Shown here: piece by piece, positions 56,555-64,000 of the stretch | How the letters are laid out: each line of letters starts with the position of its first letter | Position numbering within the stretch: position 1 is the stretch's first letter | Source of the DNA: Micropruina glycogenica | Lineage (GTDB): Bacteria > Actinomycetota > Actinomycetes > Propionibacteriales > Propionibacteriaceae | Strand: one strand, 5' to 3' | Length of the DNA: 64,000 nt | NCBI RefSeq assembly: GCF_039524395.1 | Contig: NZ_BAAAGO010000033.1 | Notes under the pieces: model-generated | What the model saw: only the letters and a program-made list of their open reading frames with translations | Databases searched by the model: none | What the model was told of the DNA's origin: nothing | Made by a program: the position numbers and the translations under genes

Positions 56555-57760
56555 TCACTTCTTTCGCTGGGCGCGGGTGCTGCGACTGGGCTGAACCCGG
56601 TTCTGCCGGGCCAGGTCGTTGGCGCTGACCAGACCGAGCCGTTCGGGCTCGATCTCGTCGACCTCGGCCAGCGGCCCGTCACCGTCGGTGATCACCACCG
56701 ACTTCGACGTGGCCGCGGCCTTGTCTTTGACGGTGTGCCGCTCGGCCCGGCGGGCCAGCCGCTCGCGGTGCTCGCGCATCTCTGGCTCGGCCTCTTTGAG
56801 CTGCGCCAGCAGCGGCGCCGCGATGAAGATGGACGAGTACGCGCCGGCGATCATGCCCACCAACAGCGCAAGGCCCAGGTCTTTCAGCGGCCCCGTGCCC
56901 AGAATGAAGGTGCCGGCGAAGGTCAGCGCCGCCACCGGCAGCACGCCGATGATCGTGGTGTTGATCGACCGGATCAGCACCTGGTTGACGGCGGCGTTGG
57001 CTGCGTCGGCGTAGGTTATGCGGGTGTTCTTGATGTCGGCGGTGTTCTCGCGCACCTTGTCGAACACCACCACGGTGTCGTAGAGCGAGTAACCCAGAAT
57101 CGTGAGCACACCGATCAGGGTGGCGGGGGTCACGGTGAAGCCCACCAGGGCATAGATGCCAATGGTGATGATCAGGTCGTGCAGCAACGCGACGATGGCA
57201 GCGATGGCCATCTTGAAGTTGCGGAAGTACGCCCAGATCAGCAGCGACACCAACACCAGAAAGACCGCGAGCGCGATCAGCGCCTGCTGGGTGATCATCG
57301 ACCCCCACGACGCGCCGATCAGGCTGTAGCCGACCTCGTCGACGGCAATACCGCCGGACGCCGTTGCCAGCGCCTGCTTGACCTGGGTGACCTCGTCGAC
57401 CGACAGCGATCGCGTCTGCACGCGCACCTGGTTGTCGCCGACCGAAATCACCTGAATGTCGTCGTTGTCGGGCAGGTTGAGCGCCTCGACCGCGCTGCGC
57501 ATCTGGTCGGGGGTGCCCGCGCTCACGCTGACCGGCACGGTGAAGTCGGCGCCGCCCTTGAACTCGATGCCCAGATTCAGCCGCAGAATCGCCAACGCCA
57601 GAATCGAGATGGTCAGCAGCACGCCCGAGATGATGTACCAGCGCTTGCGGTTGCCGACGAAGTCGTACTCGACCTCGCCGGTGTACAGCTTGTGCGCGAA
57701 GCTCGCCTTCTTGACCTTCGGCTCGCCCGTCTTCTTGGGCTCGGTTGTCGCGGTGCTCAT
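56555..57760 (-). CDS. secF: Protein translocase subunit SecF
   Basis: A 401-residue inner-membrane protein which with SecD uses the proton gradient to finish Sec-dependent export. Six membrane segments: one near residue 45 (WYIISGVLLTISILALAILR) and five after the periplasmic loop, with GIEFKGGADFT, LIWAYFRNFKMAIAAIVALL, GYSLYDTVVVFDKVREN and the conserved R/N turn INTTIIGVLPVAAL. ATG 57760 has AGGAGG four bases upstream and shares one base with the secD stop. Confidence 0.95.
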   Translation of the reverse strand: MSTATTEPKKTGEPKVKKASFAHKLYTGEVEYDFVGNRKRWYIISGVLLTISILALAILRLNLGIEFKGGADFTVPVSVSAGTPDQMRSAVEALNLPDNDDIQVISVGDNQVRVQTRSLSVDEVTQVKQALATASGGIAVDEVGYSLIGASWGSMITQQALIALAVFLVLVSLLIWAYFRNFKMAIAAIVALLHDLIITIGIYALVGFTVTPATLIGVLTILGYSLYDTVVVFDKVRENTADIKNTRITYADAANAAVNQVLIRSINTTIIGVLPVAALTFAGTFILGTGPLKDLGLALLVGMIAGAYSSIFIAAPLLAQLKEAEPEMREHRERLARRAERHTVKDKAAATSKSVVITDGDGPLAEVDEIEPERLGLVSANDLARQNRVQPSRSTRAQRKK

Positions 57761-59550
57761 CACGCCTCCTCGGTCGTCGAGTCAGGGGTGGACGCCTTCG
57801 CTGCAGCGCTCTTGCCTGCCGCCGCCTTGCCCGCGGTGGCCGGAACCTTCGCCGCCTTGCCTGCGCCGGTGGCGGCGGCCCGACGGCGGCGGTGCAGCGG
57901 CGGTTGATGCCTGGCACCCAGATGGTCGGGTTCGAACCCCGAGAACTTGCGACCCTCGCCGAAGTAGCGGGTGCGTCCGAGCAGCGACACCAGCGGCTTG
58001 GTGAACCAGAACACCACCGCGATGTCGATCAGGGTGGTGAGGCCCAGCGTGAACGCGAAGCCGCGCACCGAGCCGATGGCCAGAATGAACAACACCACCG
58101 CAGAGAGCAACGACACACCGTCGGCGATCAGAATGGTCTGCCGCGACCGTTCCCAGCCGGTTTCGATGGCGCTGCGCAGTGACCGTCCGTCACGCACCTC
58201 GTCGCGAATGCGTTCGAAGTAGATGATGAACGAGTCGGCTGTGACGCCGATGGCCACGATCAGGCCCGCGACGCCGGGCAGGTTGAGCGCGAAGCCCATG
58301 GCTTGGCCGAGCAGCACCACGAGCGCGTAAGTGATGCCGAAGGCGACCACCAAGCTGCTGACCACCACGATGGACAGGGCGCGGTAGTACAGAATGCTGT
58401 AGGCCACCACGAGGGCCAGGCCGATGATGCCGGCGATGATGCCGGCTTCCAGTTGCTCGCCGCCTAATTTGGCCGACACGTTGTCGACGCTCGACACATC
58501 GAAGGCCAGTGGCAGGGCGCCGTACTTGAGCACGTTGGCCAATTGGGTGGCGCTGGCCTGGTTGAACGAACCCGAGATCTCGGCCCGTCCACCGGGAATG
58601 GCTGCGCTCACGTAGGGGCTGCTGATCACCGTGCCGTCGAGCACGATGGCGAACTGGTTCTGCGGGCTGGTCTTGGTCGAGATGGCCCGGGTGACCGTTT
58701 CGAACGTGGTGGCGGCGGTGCCGTTGAACTCGAGGTTGACCACCCAACTCACCCCGTTCTGGGGAATGCCGGCCTGAGCCGAGTTGAGGTCCTTGCCCGA
58801 GATCACCGCAGGCGAGAGCAGGTACTTGGTTGTGTGGCCCTCGTCGCAGGTGATCAGCGGCTGGTCGGACACGTCGGGGAACGGGTCGCCGCACTGAAAG
58901 TTCGTGTAGTCGCTCTGGTCGCGCTTACTCGGCGTCCAGTCGAGCACCTGCTGGGTGGTGGGCGGCGTGGCACCGGCGACCGTCGGCCGGGGGCTCGGAA
59001 CCGGGGTCGGCAGTGCCGGCAGCGGCCGGGGGTTGGTGCTGGGCGAGGTGGTGGCACTCGGCACCGCCGATTCCGTGGGCTGAGCCGTCTCAGTGGCCGC
59101 GGGCTGGGTGGCCGCGGGCTCGGACGCGGCCTGGGTCGGCTCGACGCTCGGCTGCGCCGACGCCACCTGCTCGGAGGCGTACACCAGCCGGAAGTACAAC
59201 TGGGCGGTCTGGCCCACCATGCGCACCAACTCGTCTTGCTGGACGTTGGGCACGCTCACGATGATCTGCCGGTCGCCCGAGGTGGTCACCTCGGACTCAC
59301 CGACGCCGATGGCGTCGACGCGCTGCTGAATGATGGTGCGGGCCAGTTCGAGACTGGCCGGGTCGACCGCGCCCTCGCCGCTGGTGTTGCTGGCCGTCAG
59401 GGTGATGGTGGTGCCGCCGCGCAGGTCGAGCCCCAGTTTGGGGGTCCAGACGCCGCCGAGAGCCATCAGCCCGAACAGGCCGGCCGTGATCACCAGAAAG
59501 ACGATCAGGGTTCTCAGGGGATGGCTGTGATGCCTACTTGTGGTTGCCAC
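57760..59550 (-). CDS. secD: Protein translocase subunit SecD
   Basis: A 596-residue partner of SecF. A first membrane helix (LIVFLVITAGLFGLMALGGV) and LGLDLRGGTTITLTA are followed by a periplasmic domain containing a long Pro/Ala/Thr-rich disordered stretch (about 115-195), common in Actinobacteria. Five C-terminal membrane segments include GIIGLALVVAYSILYYRALS, GVTADSFIIYFERIRDEVRD and FWFTKPLVSLLGRT. A basic Ala/Lys tail ends it. GTG start 59550, after yajC. Confidence 0.95.
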   Translation of the reverse strand: MATTSRHHSHPLRTLIVFLVITAGLFGLMALGGVWTPKLGLDLRGGTTITLTASNTSGEGAVDPASLELARTIIQQRVDAIGVGESEVTTSGDRQIIVSVPNVQQDELVRMVGQTAQLYFRLVYASEQVASAQPSVEPTQAASEPAATQPAATETAQPTESAVPSATTSPSTNPRPLPALPTPVPSPRPTVAGATPPTTQQVLDWTPSKRDQSDYTNFQCGDPFPDVSDQPLITCDEGHTTKYLLSPAVISGKDLNSAQAGIPQNGVSWVVNLEFNGTAATTFETVTRAISTKTSPQNQFAIVLDGTVISSPYVSAAIPGGRAEISGSFNQASATQLANVLKYGALPLAFDVSSVDNVSAKLGGEQLEAGIIAGIIGLALVVAYSILYYRALSIVVVSSLVVAFGITYALVVLLGQAMGFALNLPGVAGLIVAIGVTADSFIIYFERIRDEVRDGRSLRSAIETGWERSRQTILIADGVSLLSAVVLFILAIGSVRGFAFTLGLTTLIDIAVVFWFTKPLVSLLGRTRYFGEGRKFSGFEPDHLGARHQPPLHRRRRAAATGAGKAAKVPATAGKAAAGKSAAAKASTPDSTTEEA

Positions 59551-59570
59551 GTGCAGTTACGCCTCAACGG

Positions 59571-60029
59571 TCACTTCTGGGTGTTCTGGCCCGGCACGTC
59601 GTCGCTCGGCGGGTCGGCCGGGGCGTCGGTGAGCCGAGGGTCGTTGAAGTCCGACGGCTGGATGTTCTCGAACGGGTTGGGCTCGGCGGCCTCGTCGACC
59701 TCGTCGGCCTCGCGCTCGATGTGATCGGGCTCGGCGGCATCGTCGGCGTACTCGAACTCGTCGTCTTCGGGGGTCAGGGTCTTGACGATGGCCTGCTTGA
59801 CCACGGTCATTTCGATGCCGGGGGCGATCTCGATGATGGCCTGGCGATCGCCAAGGTGGCGAATGGTGCCGAATACACCGGACGACAGCATGACGCGGGC
59901 GCCGGGGGCCAGGGCGTTGGTCATCTCTGCCTGCTTCTTGGCCCGCTTCTGCTGCGGACGAATCAGCAGAAAGTAGAAGGCGGCGCCCATCAGCACAAGC
60001 ATCAGGACAGTGCTACCCATGTCACCCAT
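59571..60029 (-). CDS. yajC: Preprotein translocase subunit YajC
   Basis: A 152-residue single-pass membrane protein of the SecDF-YajC complex. The membrane helix is LMLVLMGAAFYFLLIRPQQK with the typical RPQQKR, then the KOW-like segment LAPGARVMLSSGVFGTIRHL. The last 65 residues are an acidic, unconserved tail. Start ATG 60029; ATG 60020 is the alternative. Confidence 0.93.
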   Translation of the reverse strand: MGDMGSTVLMLVLMGAAFYFLLIRPQQKRAKKQAEMTNALAPGARVMLSSGVFGTIRHLGDRQAIIEIAPGIEMTVVKQAIVKTLTPEDDEFEYADDAAEPDHIEREADEVDEAAEPNPFENIQPSDFNDPRLTDAPADPPSDDVPGQNTQK

Positions 60030-60153
60030 GTGAGATTTCTTTCGTTAGAACGGCAAGACGGCGGCTGACCACCGACGCACAACTCTAGCCGAGGCGACCA
60101 CAAAGCCCGATTCCGACGTACCGGCGGACGCCTGCTGCGTCGGCGGCGCTGCC

Positions 60154-60224
60154 GACGTTGCTCGCGTTCGCCCTCGTTGCTCGCGTTCGGACGCAGGCAA
60201 CGTCGCTTTTCGCGAGCAACGTCG
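60154..60224. repeat. 71-bp nested palindrome, copy 2
   Basis: Same length and arrangement as 6384-6454: GACGTTGCTCGCG at one end pairs with CGCGAGCAACGTC at the other. It lies in the 222-base gap between ruvB and yajC, upstream of yajC. The rest of the gap shows nothing else. Confidence 0.8.
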
Positions 60225-60251
60225 AATGGAGCGCCACGTGCGCACGCTCGG

Positions 60252-61286
60252 TCAGCCGCCGAACAGGTCGGGCTCGGCGCTGGCCGGCATGGTGAGCCCG
60301 AGGTGCGCCCACCCACGAGCGGTGGCCACGCGTCCGCGGGGTGTGCGCATCAAAAAGCCCTGCCGTACCAGGAACGGCTCGGCGACCTCTTCGACCGTCT
60401 CGCGTTCTTCGCCCACCGCCATGGCCAGCGTCGACAGCCCCACCGGGCCCCCGTTGAACCGCTCACACAGGGCCGACAACACCGAACGGTCGAGCCGGTC
60501 GAGGCCGAGTTCGTCCACCTCGTAGAGTTCCAGGGCCGCTGCTGCGACGGCGGGGGTCAGCAGGCCGTCCGCGCGTACTTGGGCGTAATCGCGGACGCGC
60601 CGCAGCAGCCGGTTGGCGATGCGGGGGGTGCCACGTGAGCGGGAGGCGATCACCTCGTCGGTGTCCGCGACCAAGGTGATGCCGAGCAGCCGTGCAGAAC
60701 GGCGCACGATCGCGCGCAGCGAGTCCGTTTCGTAGAAGTCGAGCTGGCCGGTGAAGCCGAACCGATCGCGCAACGGGCCGGGCAGCAGGCCGGCGCGGGT
60801 GGTGGCGCCGACCAGCGTGAACGGCGGAATGTCCAGTGGAATCGCGGTGGCGCCCGGGCCCTTGCCCACCACCACGTCGACGCGGAAGTCCTCCATGGCC
60901 AGGTACAGCATCTCTTCGGCGGGACGGCTCATGCGGTGGATCTCGTCGAGAAAGAACACCTCGCCCTCGGTGAGGCCCGACAGAATCGCCGCGAGGTCGC
61001 CGGCGTGCTGAATGGCCGGGCCGGAACTGATTCGGATCGGCACGCCGAGTTCGGCGGCGATGATCATGGCCAGGGTGGTCTTGCCCAGCCCGGGCGGGCC
61101 CGACAGCAGCACGTGGTCGGGCACCGATCCGCGGTGGCGGGCGGCGTCCAACACCAGGCCGAGTTGGTCGCTGACCCGCGGCTGGCCGGCGAACTCGGCC
61201 AGGCTGCCCGGGCGCAGTGCCGACTCGGCGACGGTGTCGTCGTCGTGCTGGTGAGGATCCATCGGATCCTCGGCCGCGCGGGTCAC
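60252..61286 (-). CDS. ruvB: Holliday junction helicase subunit RuvB
   Basis: A 344-residue AAA+ motor that drives branch migration with RuvA. ALRPGSLAEFAGQPRV leads into Walker A SGPPGLGKTTLA, Walker B FFLDEIHRMSRPAEE, sensor 1 GATTRAGLL and the C-terminal winged helix ending FLVRQGFLMRTPRGRVAT. GTG 61286 overlaps the ruvA stop by four bases; a start at the internal ATG near residue 9 is possible. Confidence 0.96.
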   Translation of the reverse strand: MTRAAEDPMDPHQHDDDTVAESALRPGSLAEFAGQPRVSDQLGLVLDAARHRGSVPDHVLLSGPPGLGKTTLAMIIAAELGVPIRISSGPAIQHAGDLAAILSGLTEGEVFFLDEIHRMSRPAEEMLYLAMEDFRVDVVVGKGPGATAIPLDIPPFTLVGATTRAGLLPGPLRDRFGFTGQLDFYETDSLRAIVRRSARLLGITLVADTDEVIASRSRGTPRIANRLLRRVRDYAQVRADGLLTPAVAAAALELYEVDELGLDRLDRSVLSALCERFNGGPVGLSTLAMAVGEERETVEEVAEPFLVRQGFLMRTPRGRVATARGWAHLGLTMPASAEPDLFGG

Positions 61287-61882
61287 TTGGCCAGGCTTCG
61301 CAGAGCGGCCCGCATCAACACGGCGACCGGAGTGGCGGGATCGGTTTCGACCATGCCCGCCACGTTGTCACACGCCCGGTCGGCGTCGCGCGCCGACCAG
61401 CCGAGGCCCTCGAGACCGCCCTTGACCTGTTCGCGCCAGTCGGGCGCCTCGGTGGTCGCCGGCAGCCCGCTGGTGGCGGCGAGGGCGTTGATCTTGTCTT
61501 TCAACTCGATGACCAGCCGTTGCGCGCCCTTGACGCCGATGCCAGGCACCTTGGTGAGTGCAGCGATGTTCTCGGCCGCGATCGCGGCGCGCAGAGCGTC
61601 GGGGCTGAGCACCGAGACCACGGCCTGGGCGATCTTGGGGCCGATACCGCTGGCCGACTGGACGAGTTCGAAGCAGTCGCGCTCGTCGGCCTCGGTGAAC
61701 CCGTACAGGGTGAGCGAGTCCTCACGCACCACCAGCGAGGTGGCGAGCGTGGCGGGTTGGCCGAGCCGCACGGCGGCGGCGGTGGCCGGCGTGCACAGGG
61801 CTTTGACGCCGAACCCGTTCACGTCGAGCACCACATGGGTGGCACCGGCCGCAATGACCGTGCCGGTGAGCTGGGCGATCAT
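61283..61882 (-). CDS. ruvA: Holliday junction DNA-binding subunit RuvA
   Basis: A 199-residue tetrameric protein that holds the four-way junction. OB domain MIAQLTGTVIAAGATHVVLD, helix-hairpin-helix motifs in QSASGIGPKIAQAVVS and TKVPGIGVKGAQRLVIELKD, and a RuvB-contacting C-terminal domain. ATG 61882 overlaps the ruvC stop by four bases. Confidence 0.95.
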   Translation of the reverse strand: MIAQLTGTVIAAGATHVVLDVNGFGVKALCTPATAAAVRLGQPATLATSLVVREDSLTLYGFTEADERDCFELVQSASGIGPKIAQAVVSVLSPDALRAAIAAENIAALTKVPGIGVKGAQRLVIELKDKINALAATSGLPATTEAPDWREQVKGGLEGLGWSARDADRACDNVAGMVETDPATPVAVLMRAALRSLAK

Positions 61883-62415
61883 GCGCCCCTCCTGCCCTGC
61901 AGGCGGCGGGCCTGATCGAGGGCGGCGGCCACCCTGGCCTGGCCCGCACCACGCCACAGGTGGCAGATGGCGAGCGCGACGGCGTCGGCGGCGTCCGCGG
62001 GTTTGGGCGCTTCGGCCAGCTTGAGCACCCGGGTGACCATGAGACCGATCTGAGCCTTGTCGGCGCGTCCAGACCCGGTGATGGCGGCCTTGACCTCACT
62101 GGGCGTGTGCTGGTGCACGGGCAGCTTGTGGCGGGCGGCGACCAGCATGGTGACGCCGGCGGCCTGCGCGGTGCCGATCACCGTCATGGTGTTGTGCTGG
62201 CTGAACACCCGCTCGACGGCGATCACCTCGGGCCGGTGCCGGGCCACCCACTGCTCCAGCTCGGTCTCGATGGCCAGCAGCCGCAGCGGCAGATCGGCGT
62301 CGGCCGGGGTGCGGATCACGCCTGCCTCGACCAGCACCGGCGGACGTCCGGGAGCCCCGTCGACCACGCCGACACCGCAGCGGGTCAGCCCCGGATCGAC
62401 CCCCAGCACACGCAT
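61879..62415 (-). CDS. ruvC: Holliday junction resolvase RuvC
   Basis: A 178-residue RNase H-like endonuclease that cuts Holliday junctions. Catalytic acids: D in MRVLGVDPGLTRCGVGVVDG, E in VIAVERVFSQHN, and Asp in DAADAVALAICHL. AAGGTG precedes ATG 62415. First gene of ruvC-ruvA-ruvB. Confidence 0.95.
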   Translation of the reverse strand: MRVLGVDPGLTRCGVGVVDGAPGRPPVLVEAGVIRTPADADLPLRLLAIETELEQWVARHRPEVIAVERVFSQHNTMTVIGTAQAAGVTMLVAARHKLPVHQHTPSEVKAAITGSGRADKAQIGLMVTRVLKLAEAPKPADAADAVALAICHLWRGAGQARVAAALDQARRLQGRRGA

Positions 62416-62602
62416 CGATAGGCACCTTCATCAGCCGAACAGATGTTCGGATACTACCGAACCTGGCGACCCCGTTCACGGACGCCACGCCCGTCATGGT
62501 GACCAGGGCCAGGCCAACGATCAGCAGGAGGACGACCCTCACGATCATCATCGGCGTCACATCGCCGCACGGCGTGATCTCGGATGCAGCCGAACGATAG
62601 GC

Positions 62603-62750
62603 AAGATCCCGACCTTCGTCGGGATGACGAGCGCAAAGGTCTCAACACGCTCGACCAACGAACCCGAACGGCAGGAGAGATCCGGACGTTCGTCGGGATG
62701 ACGAGCGCATGGGTCTCAAGAGGCCGACCAACGAATCCGGACGATCCTCG
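62603..62750. repeat. 74-bp tandem duplication carrying REP-like palindromes
   Basis: REP-like copies at 62603-62628 (GATCCCGAC/GTCGGGAT arms) and 62677-62702 are each followed by similar 48-base tails that read GAGCGCA, GGTCTCAA and GACCAACGAA. The two halves are 74 bases apart and have diverged. Confidence 0.7.
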
Positions 62751-62777
62751 ACTGGCGACAGCAAACTCAAGGGTGAA

Positions 62778-62882
62778 GCGGAGCGGGGCCGCCCCCTGTC
62801 AGGGCGTCGTCGGGCGTTTGCGCACAGCGAGGCGCTAGCCAAGCAGTCCCGCAAGGGCGGGACAGGGGCGGACCCGCTCCGC
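62778..62882. repeat. 105-bp palindrome, second copy
   Basis: Outer ends GCGGAGCGGG and CCCGCTCCGC match those of 33744-33855; further inside GCCCCCTGTC pairs with GACAGGGGC. The centre differs from the first copy. Both copies are preceded by TGAA. Confidence 0.75.
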
Positions 62883-62901
62883 GGCGACACGCTCGACCGC
62901 C

Positions 62902-62950
62902 GGGTCTCGACAGGCTCGACCAGCGGCCCTGGTCTCGACAAGCTCGACCG
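62902..62950. repeat. Two GGTCTCGACA-type motifs in tandem
   Basis: GGTCTCGACAGGCTCGACC and GGTCTCGACAAGCTCGACC follow each other in direct orientation, ending a few bases before the yebC stop. Related motifs occur at 27221, 41983 and 62639. Confidence 0.7.
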
Positions 62951-62953
62951 GCG

Positions 62954-63718
62954 TTACTCCAGCTCGGCCAGTACCGCTTCGGGGACGTCCTCGTTGCTGT
63001 AGACGGTCTGCACGTCGTCGACGTCTTCTATCGCATCAAGCAGCCTGAACAGCTTCTCGGCGGCCTCTTTCGCGTCGATTGAGGTGGTGTACTGAGGCAC
63101 GAACTGCACCTCGGCCGACTCGTAGTCGTAGCCCGCGGACTGCACCGCCTTGCGCACGTCCACCACCACGCTGGGGTCTGAGATCACCCGCAGCGTCTCG
63201 CCCTCGTCGGACACGTCCTCGGGGTCGGCGTCCAACGTCGCCTCGAGCAGGTCGTCTTCTTCGACGTTCTTGCCGCCCTGGCTCTTGGCCACCTCGACGA
63301 TGCCCTTGCGGTCGAAGATGCGTGACACCGAGCCGACGTCGGCCATGGTGCCGCCGTTGCGGGTGACCGCCACCTTCACGTCGGAGGCCGAGCGGTTGCG
63401 GTTGTCGGTGAGGCACTCGATGAGAATCGCCACGCCGCCGGGCCCGTACGCCTCATACATGATCTCGGTGTAGTCGACCTGCTCGCCGCCCACGCCCGAC
63501 CCGCGCTTGACGGCGCGGTCGATGTTGTCGTTGGGCACCGAGTTCTTCTTGGCCTTTTGAATGGCGTCGTACAGGGTCGGGTTTCCGCCGGGGTCACCGC
63601 CGCCGACGCGCGCCGCCACCTCGATCTTCTTGATCAGGTTGGCGAACAGCTTCCCGCGCTTGGCGTCGATCGCCGCCTTCTTGTGCTTGGTGGTGGCCCA
63701 CTTGGAATGCCCGCTCAT
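62954..63718 (-). CDS. yebC: YebC/PmpR family regulatory protein
   Basis: A 254-residue member of the YebC/TACO1 family, long called a transcriptional regulator and more recently linked to translation of difficult sequences. SGHSKWATTKHKKAAIDAKR opens it, then GGNPTLYDAIQKAKKNSVPN, YGPGGVAILIECLTDNRNR and a C-terminal third domain with DADPEDVSDEGE. Length normal. ATG 63718 directly abuts the stop of the GNAT gene. Confidence 0.95.
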   Translation of the reverse strand: MSGHSKWATTKHKKAAIDAKRGKLFANLIKKIEVAARVGGGDPGGNPTLYDAIQKAKKNSVPNDNIDRAVKRGSGVGGEQVDYTEIMYEAYGPGGVAILIECLTDNRNRSASDVKVAVTRNGGTMADVGSVSRIFDRKGIVEVAKSQGGKNVEEDDLLEATLDADPEDVSDEGETLRVISDPSVVVDVRKAVQSAGYDYESAEVQFVPQYTTSIDAKEAAEKLFRLLDAIEDVDDVQTVYSNEDVPEAVLAELE

Positions 63719-64000
63719 CTACGCTCCATCTGCCTCGTCTGCTTGCGCGGAAAGGATTGTACCGAGGCTCACGTGCTTGACGTACCAGACCATTGTGTCG
63801 ACCGGTTGGTAGCCGAGCGCGAGGTAGGGCCGCGCCCCCTGGTCACTGTCGGTTTCGACTCCGATGCCGGCCTGGCTCAACCCCGCCGTCCGAAACGACT
63901 CGTGACTGCGTGCCAGCAACGCCTTGAACATTCCGCGATTGCGCCACTGGGGTTGCGCCCCGAGGTATTCGGTCCAGCCGGACGTCTCCCCCGCCAGGTC
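63719..64000 (-). CDS. GNAT-like N-acetyltransferase, 3' end
   Basis: The last 93 codons of a gene whose start lies beyond the right edge. QPQWRNRGMFKALLARSHES is an acetyl-CoA-binding type loop and helix, and VETDSDQGARPYLALGYQPV is the usual GNAT ending in which N/D residues precede aryl-rich GY. A more distant second GNAT domain upstream cannot be excluded. Its TAG stop touches the yebC start. Substrate unknown. Confidence 0.7.
   Translation of the reverse strand, partial: DLAGETSGWTEYLGAQPQWRNRGMFKALLARSHESFRTAGLSQAGIGVETDSDQGARPYLALGYQPVDTMVWYVKHVSLGTILSAQADEADGA

Larger units (their letters stand above)
62416..62953. other. 538-base repeat-rich spacer between ruvC and yebC
   Basis: No gene is supported. 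It contains two REP copies in a 74-base tandem duplication, a 105-bp palindrome and two GGTCTCGACA-type motifs, listed separately. Short hydrophobic frames near 62520 look accidental. Confidence 0.65.

Noticed and set aside
62450..62580. A short hydrophobic frame between ruvC and yebC
   Set aside because: Reading on the minus strand gives a membrane-like stretch after ATG near 62560, but it runs on into ruvC antisense or out-of-frame sequence with no ribosome-binding site, so I do not call it a gene.

Overview
This window is chromosomal DNA of a high-GC Gram-positive bacterium (Actinomycetota). The evidence is the GC-rich sequence, frequent GTG/TTG starts, an mIHF-type nucleoid protein, a PAC2-family protein, DUF349 and DUF6167-type proteins, and the actinobacterial gene order around priA, carAB, alaS, relA, secDF and ruvABC. 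A propionibacterial relative (Propionibacteriales) is my best guess, but genus cannot be read from the sequence alone.

Layout. 1-3.9 kb is accessory: a small membrane protein, a protein with an HEPN-like R-x4-H motif, a large helical protein with a PH-like C-terminus, and a PIN-like protein whose 5' end collides with a PAC2 gene. From 4.8 to 23.7 kb almost everything reads leftward as a housekeeping run: pabC, rpe, rsmB, fmt, priA, an MFS exporter, metK, coaBC, rpoZ, gmk, mihF, pyrF, pyrD, carB, carA. Many genes overlap by 1-13 bases. 23.7-26 kb is decayed accessory DNA: a DUF559-type nuclease-like protein, an ORF broken by one TAG, and a shattered VOC pseudogene. 26-37.2 kb resumes the backbone: nusB, efp, a PaiB-like protein, aroB, aroK, aroC, aroE, mltG, ruvX, alaS and two small membrane proteins. 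37.3-48.4 kb is mixed: photolyase, a GH4 glycosidase, an AlkZ-like protein, a VOC protein, rarA, a PadR regulator, aspS, alkB, and an ArsR/SRPBCC pair. 48.4-64 kb holds hisS, a metallo-hydrolase, DUF349, a secreted alkaline phosphatase, relA, apt, secF, secD, yajC, ruvB, ruvA, ruvC, yebC and the 3' end of a GNAT gene.

The genes cover de novo pyrimidine synthesis (carAB, pyrD, pyrF), the shikimate pathway (aroBKCE), translation (fmt, efp, alaS, aspS, hisS, rsmB), recombination and repair (priA, ruvABC, ruvX, rarA, phr, alkB), protein export (secDF-yajC) and the stringent response (relA-apt).

The most distinctive feature is dense small repetitive DNA. I see at least six families: a REP-like palindrome with more than a dozen copies, a 151-bp element with 12-bp terminal inverted repeats and an 11-bp flanking duplication, a 71-bp nested palindrome, a 105-112-bp palindrome with 20-bp arms, a 24-bp tandem array, and a GGTCTCGACA-type motif. 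Two REP copies and one long palindrome lie inside the reading frame of ruvX with no start codon between them and the enzyme domain, so they are probably translated. carB carries a 60-nt in-frame insertion containing a perfect palindrome. No tRNA, rRNA, CRISPR array, complete insertion sequence or prophage was recognised.
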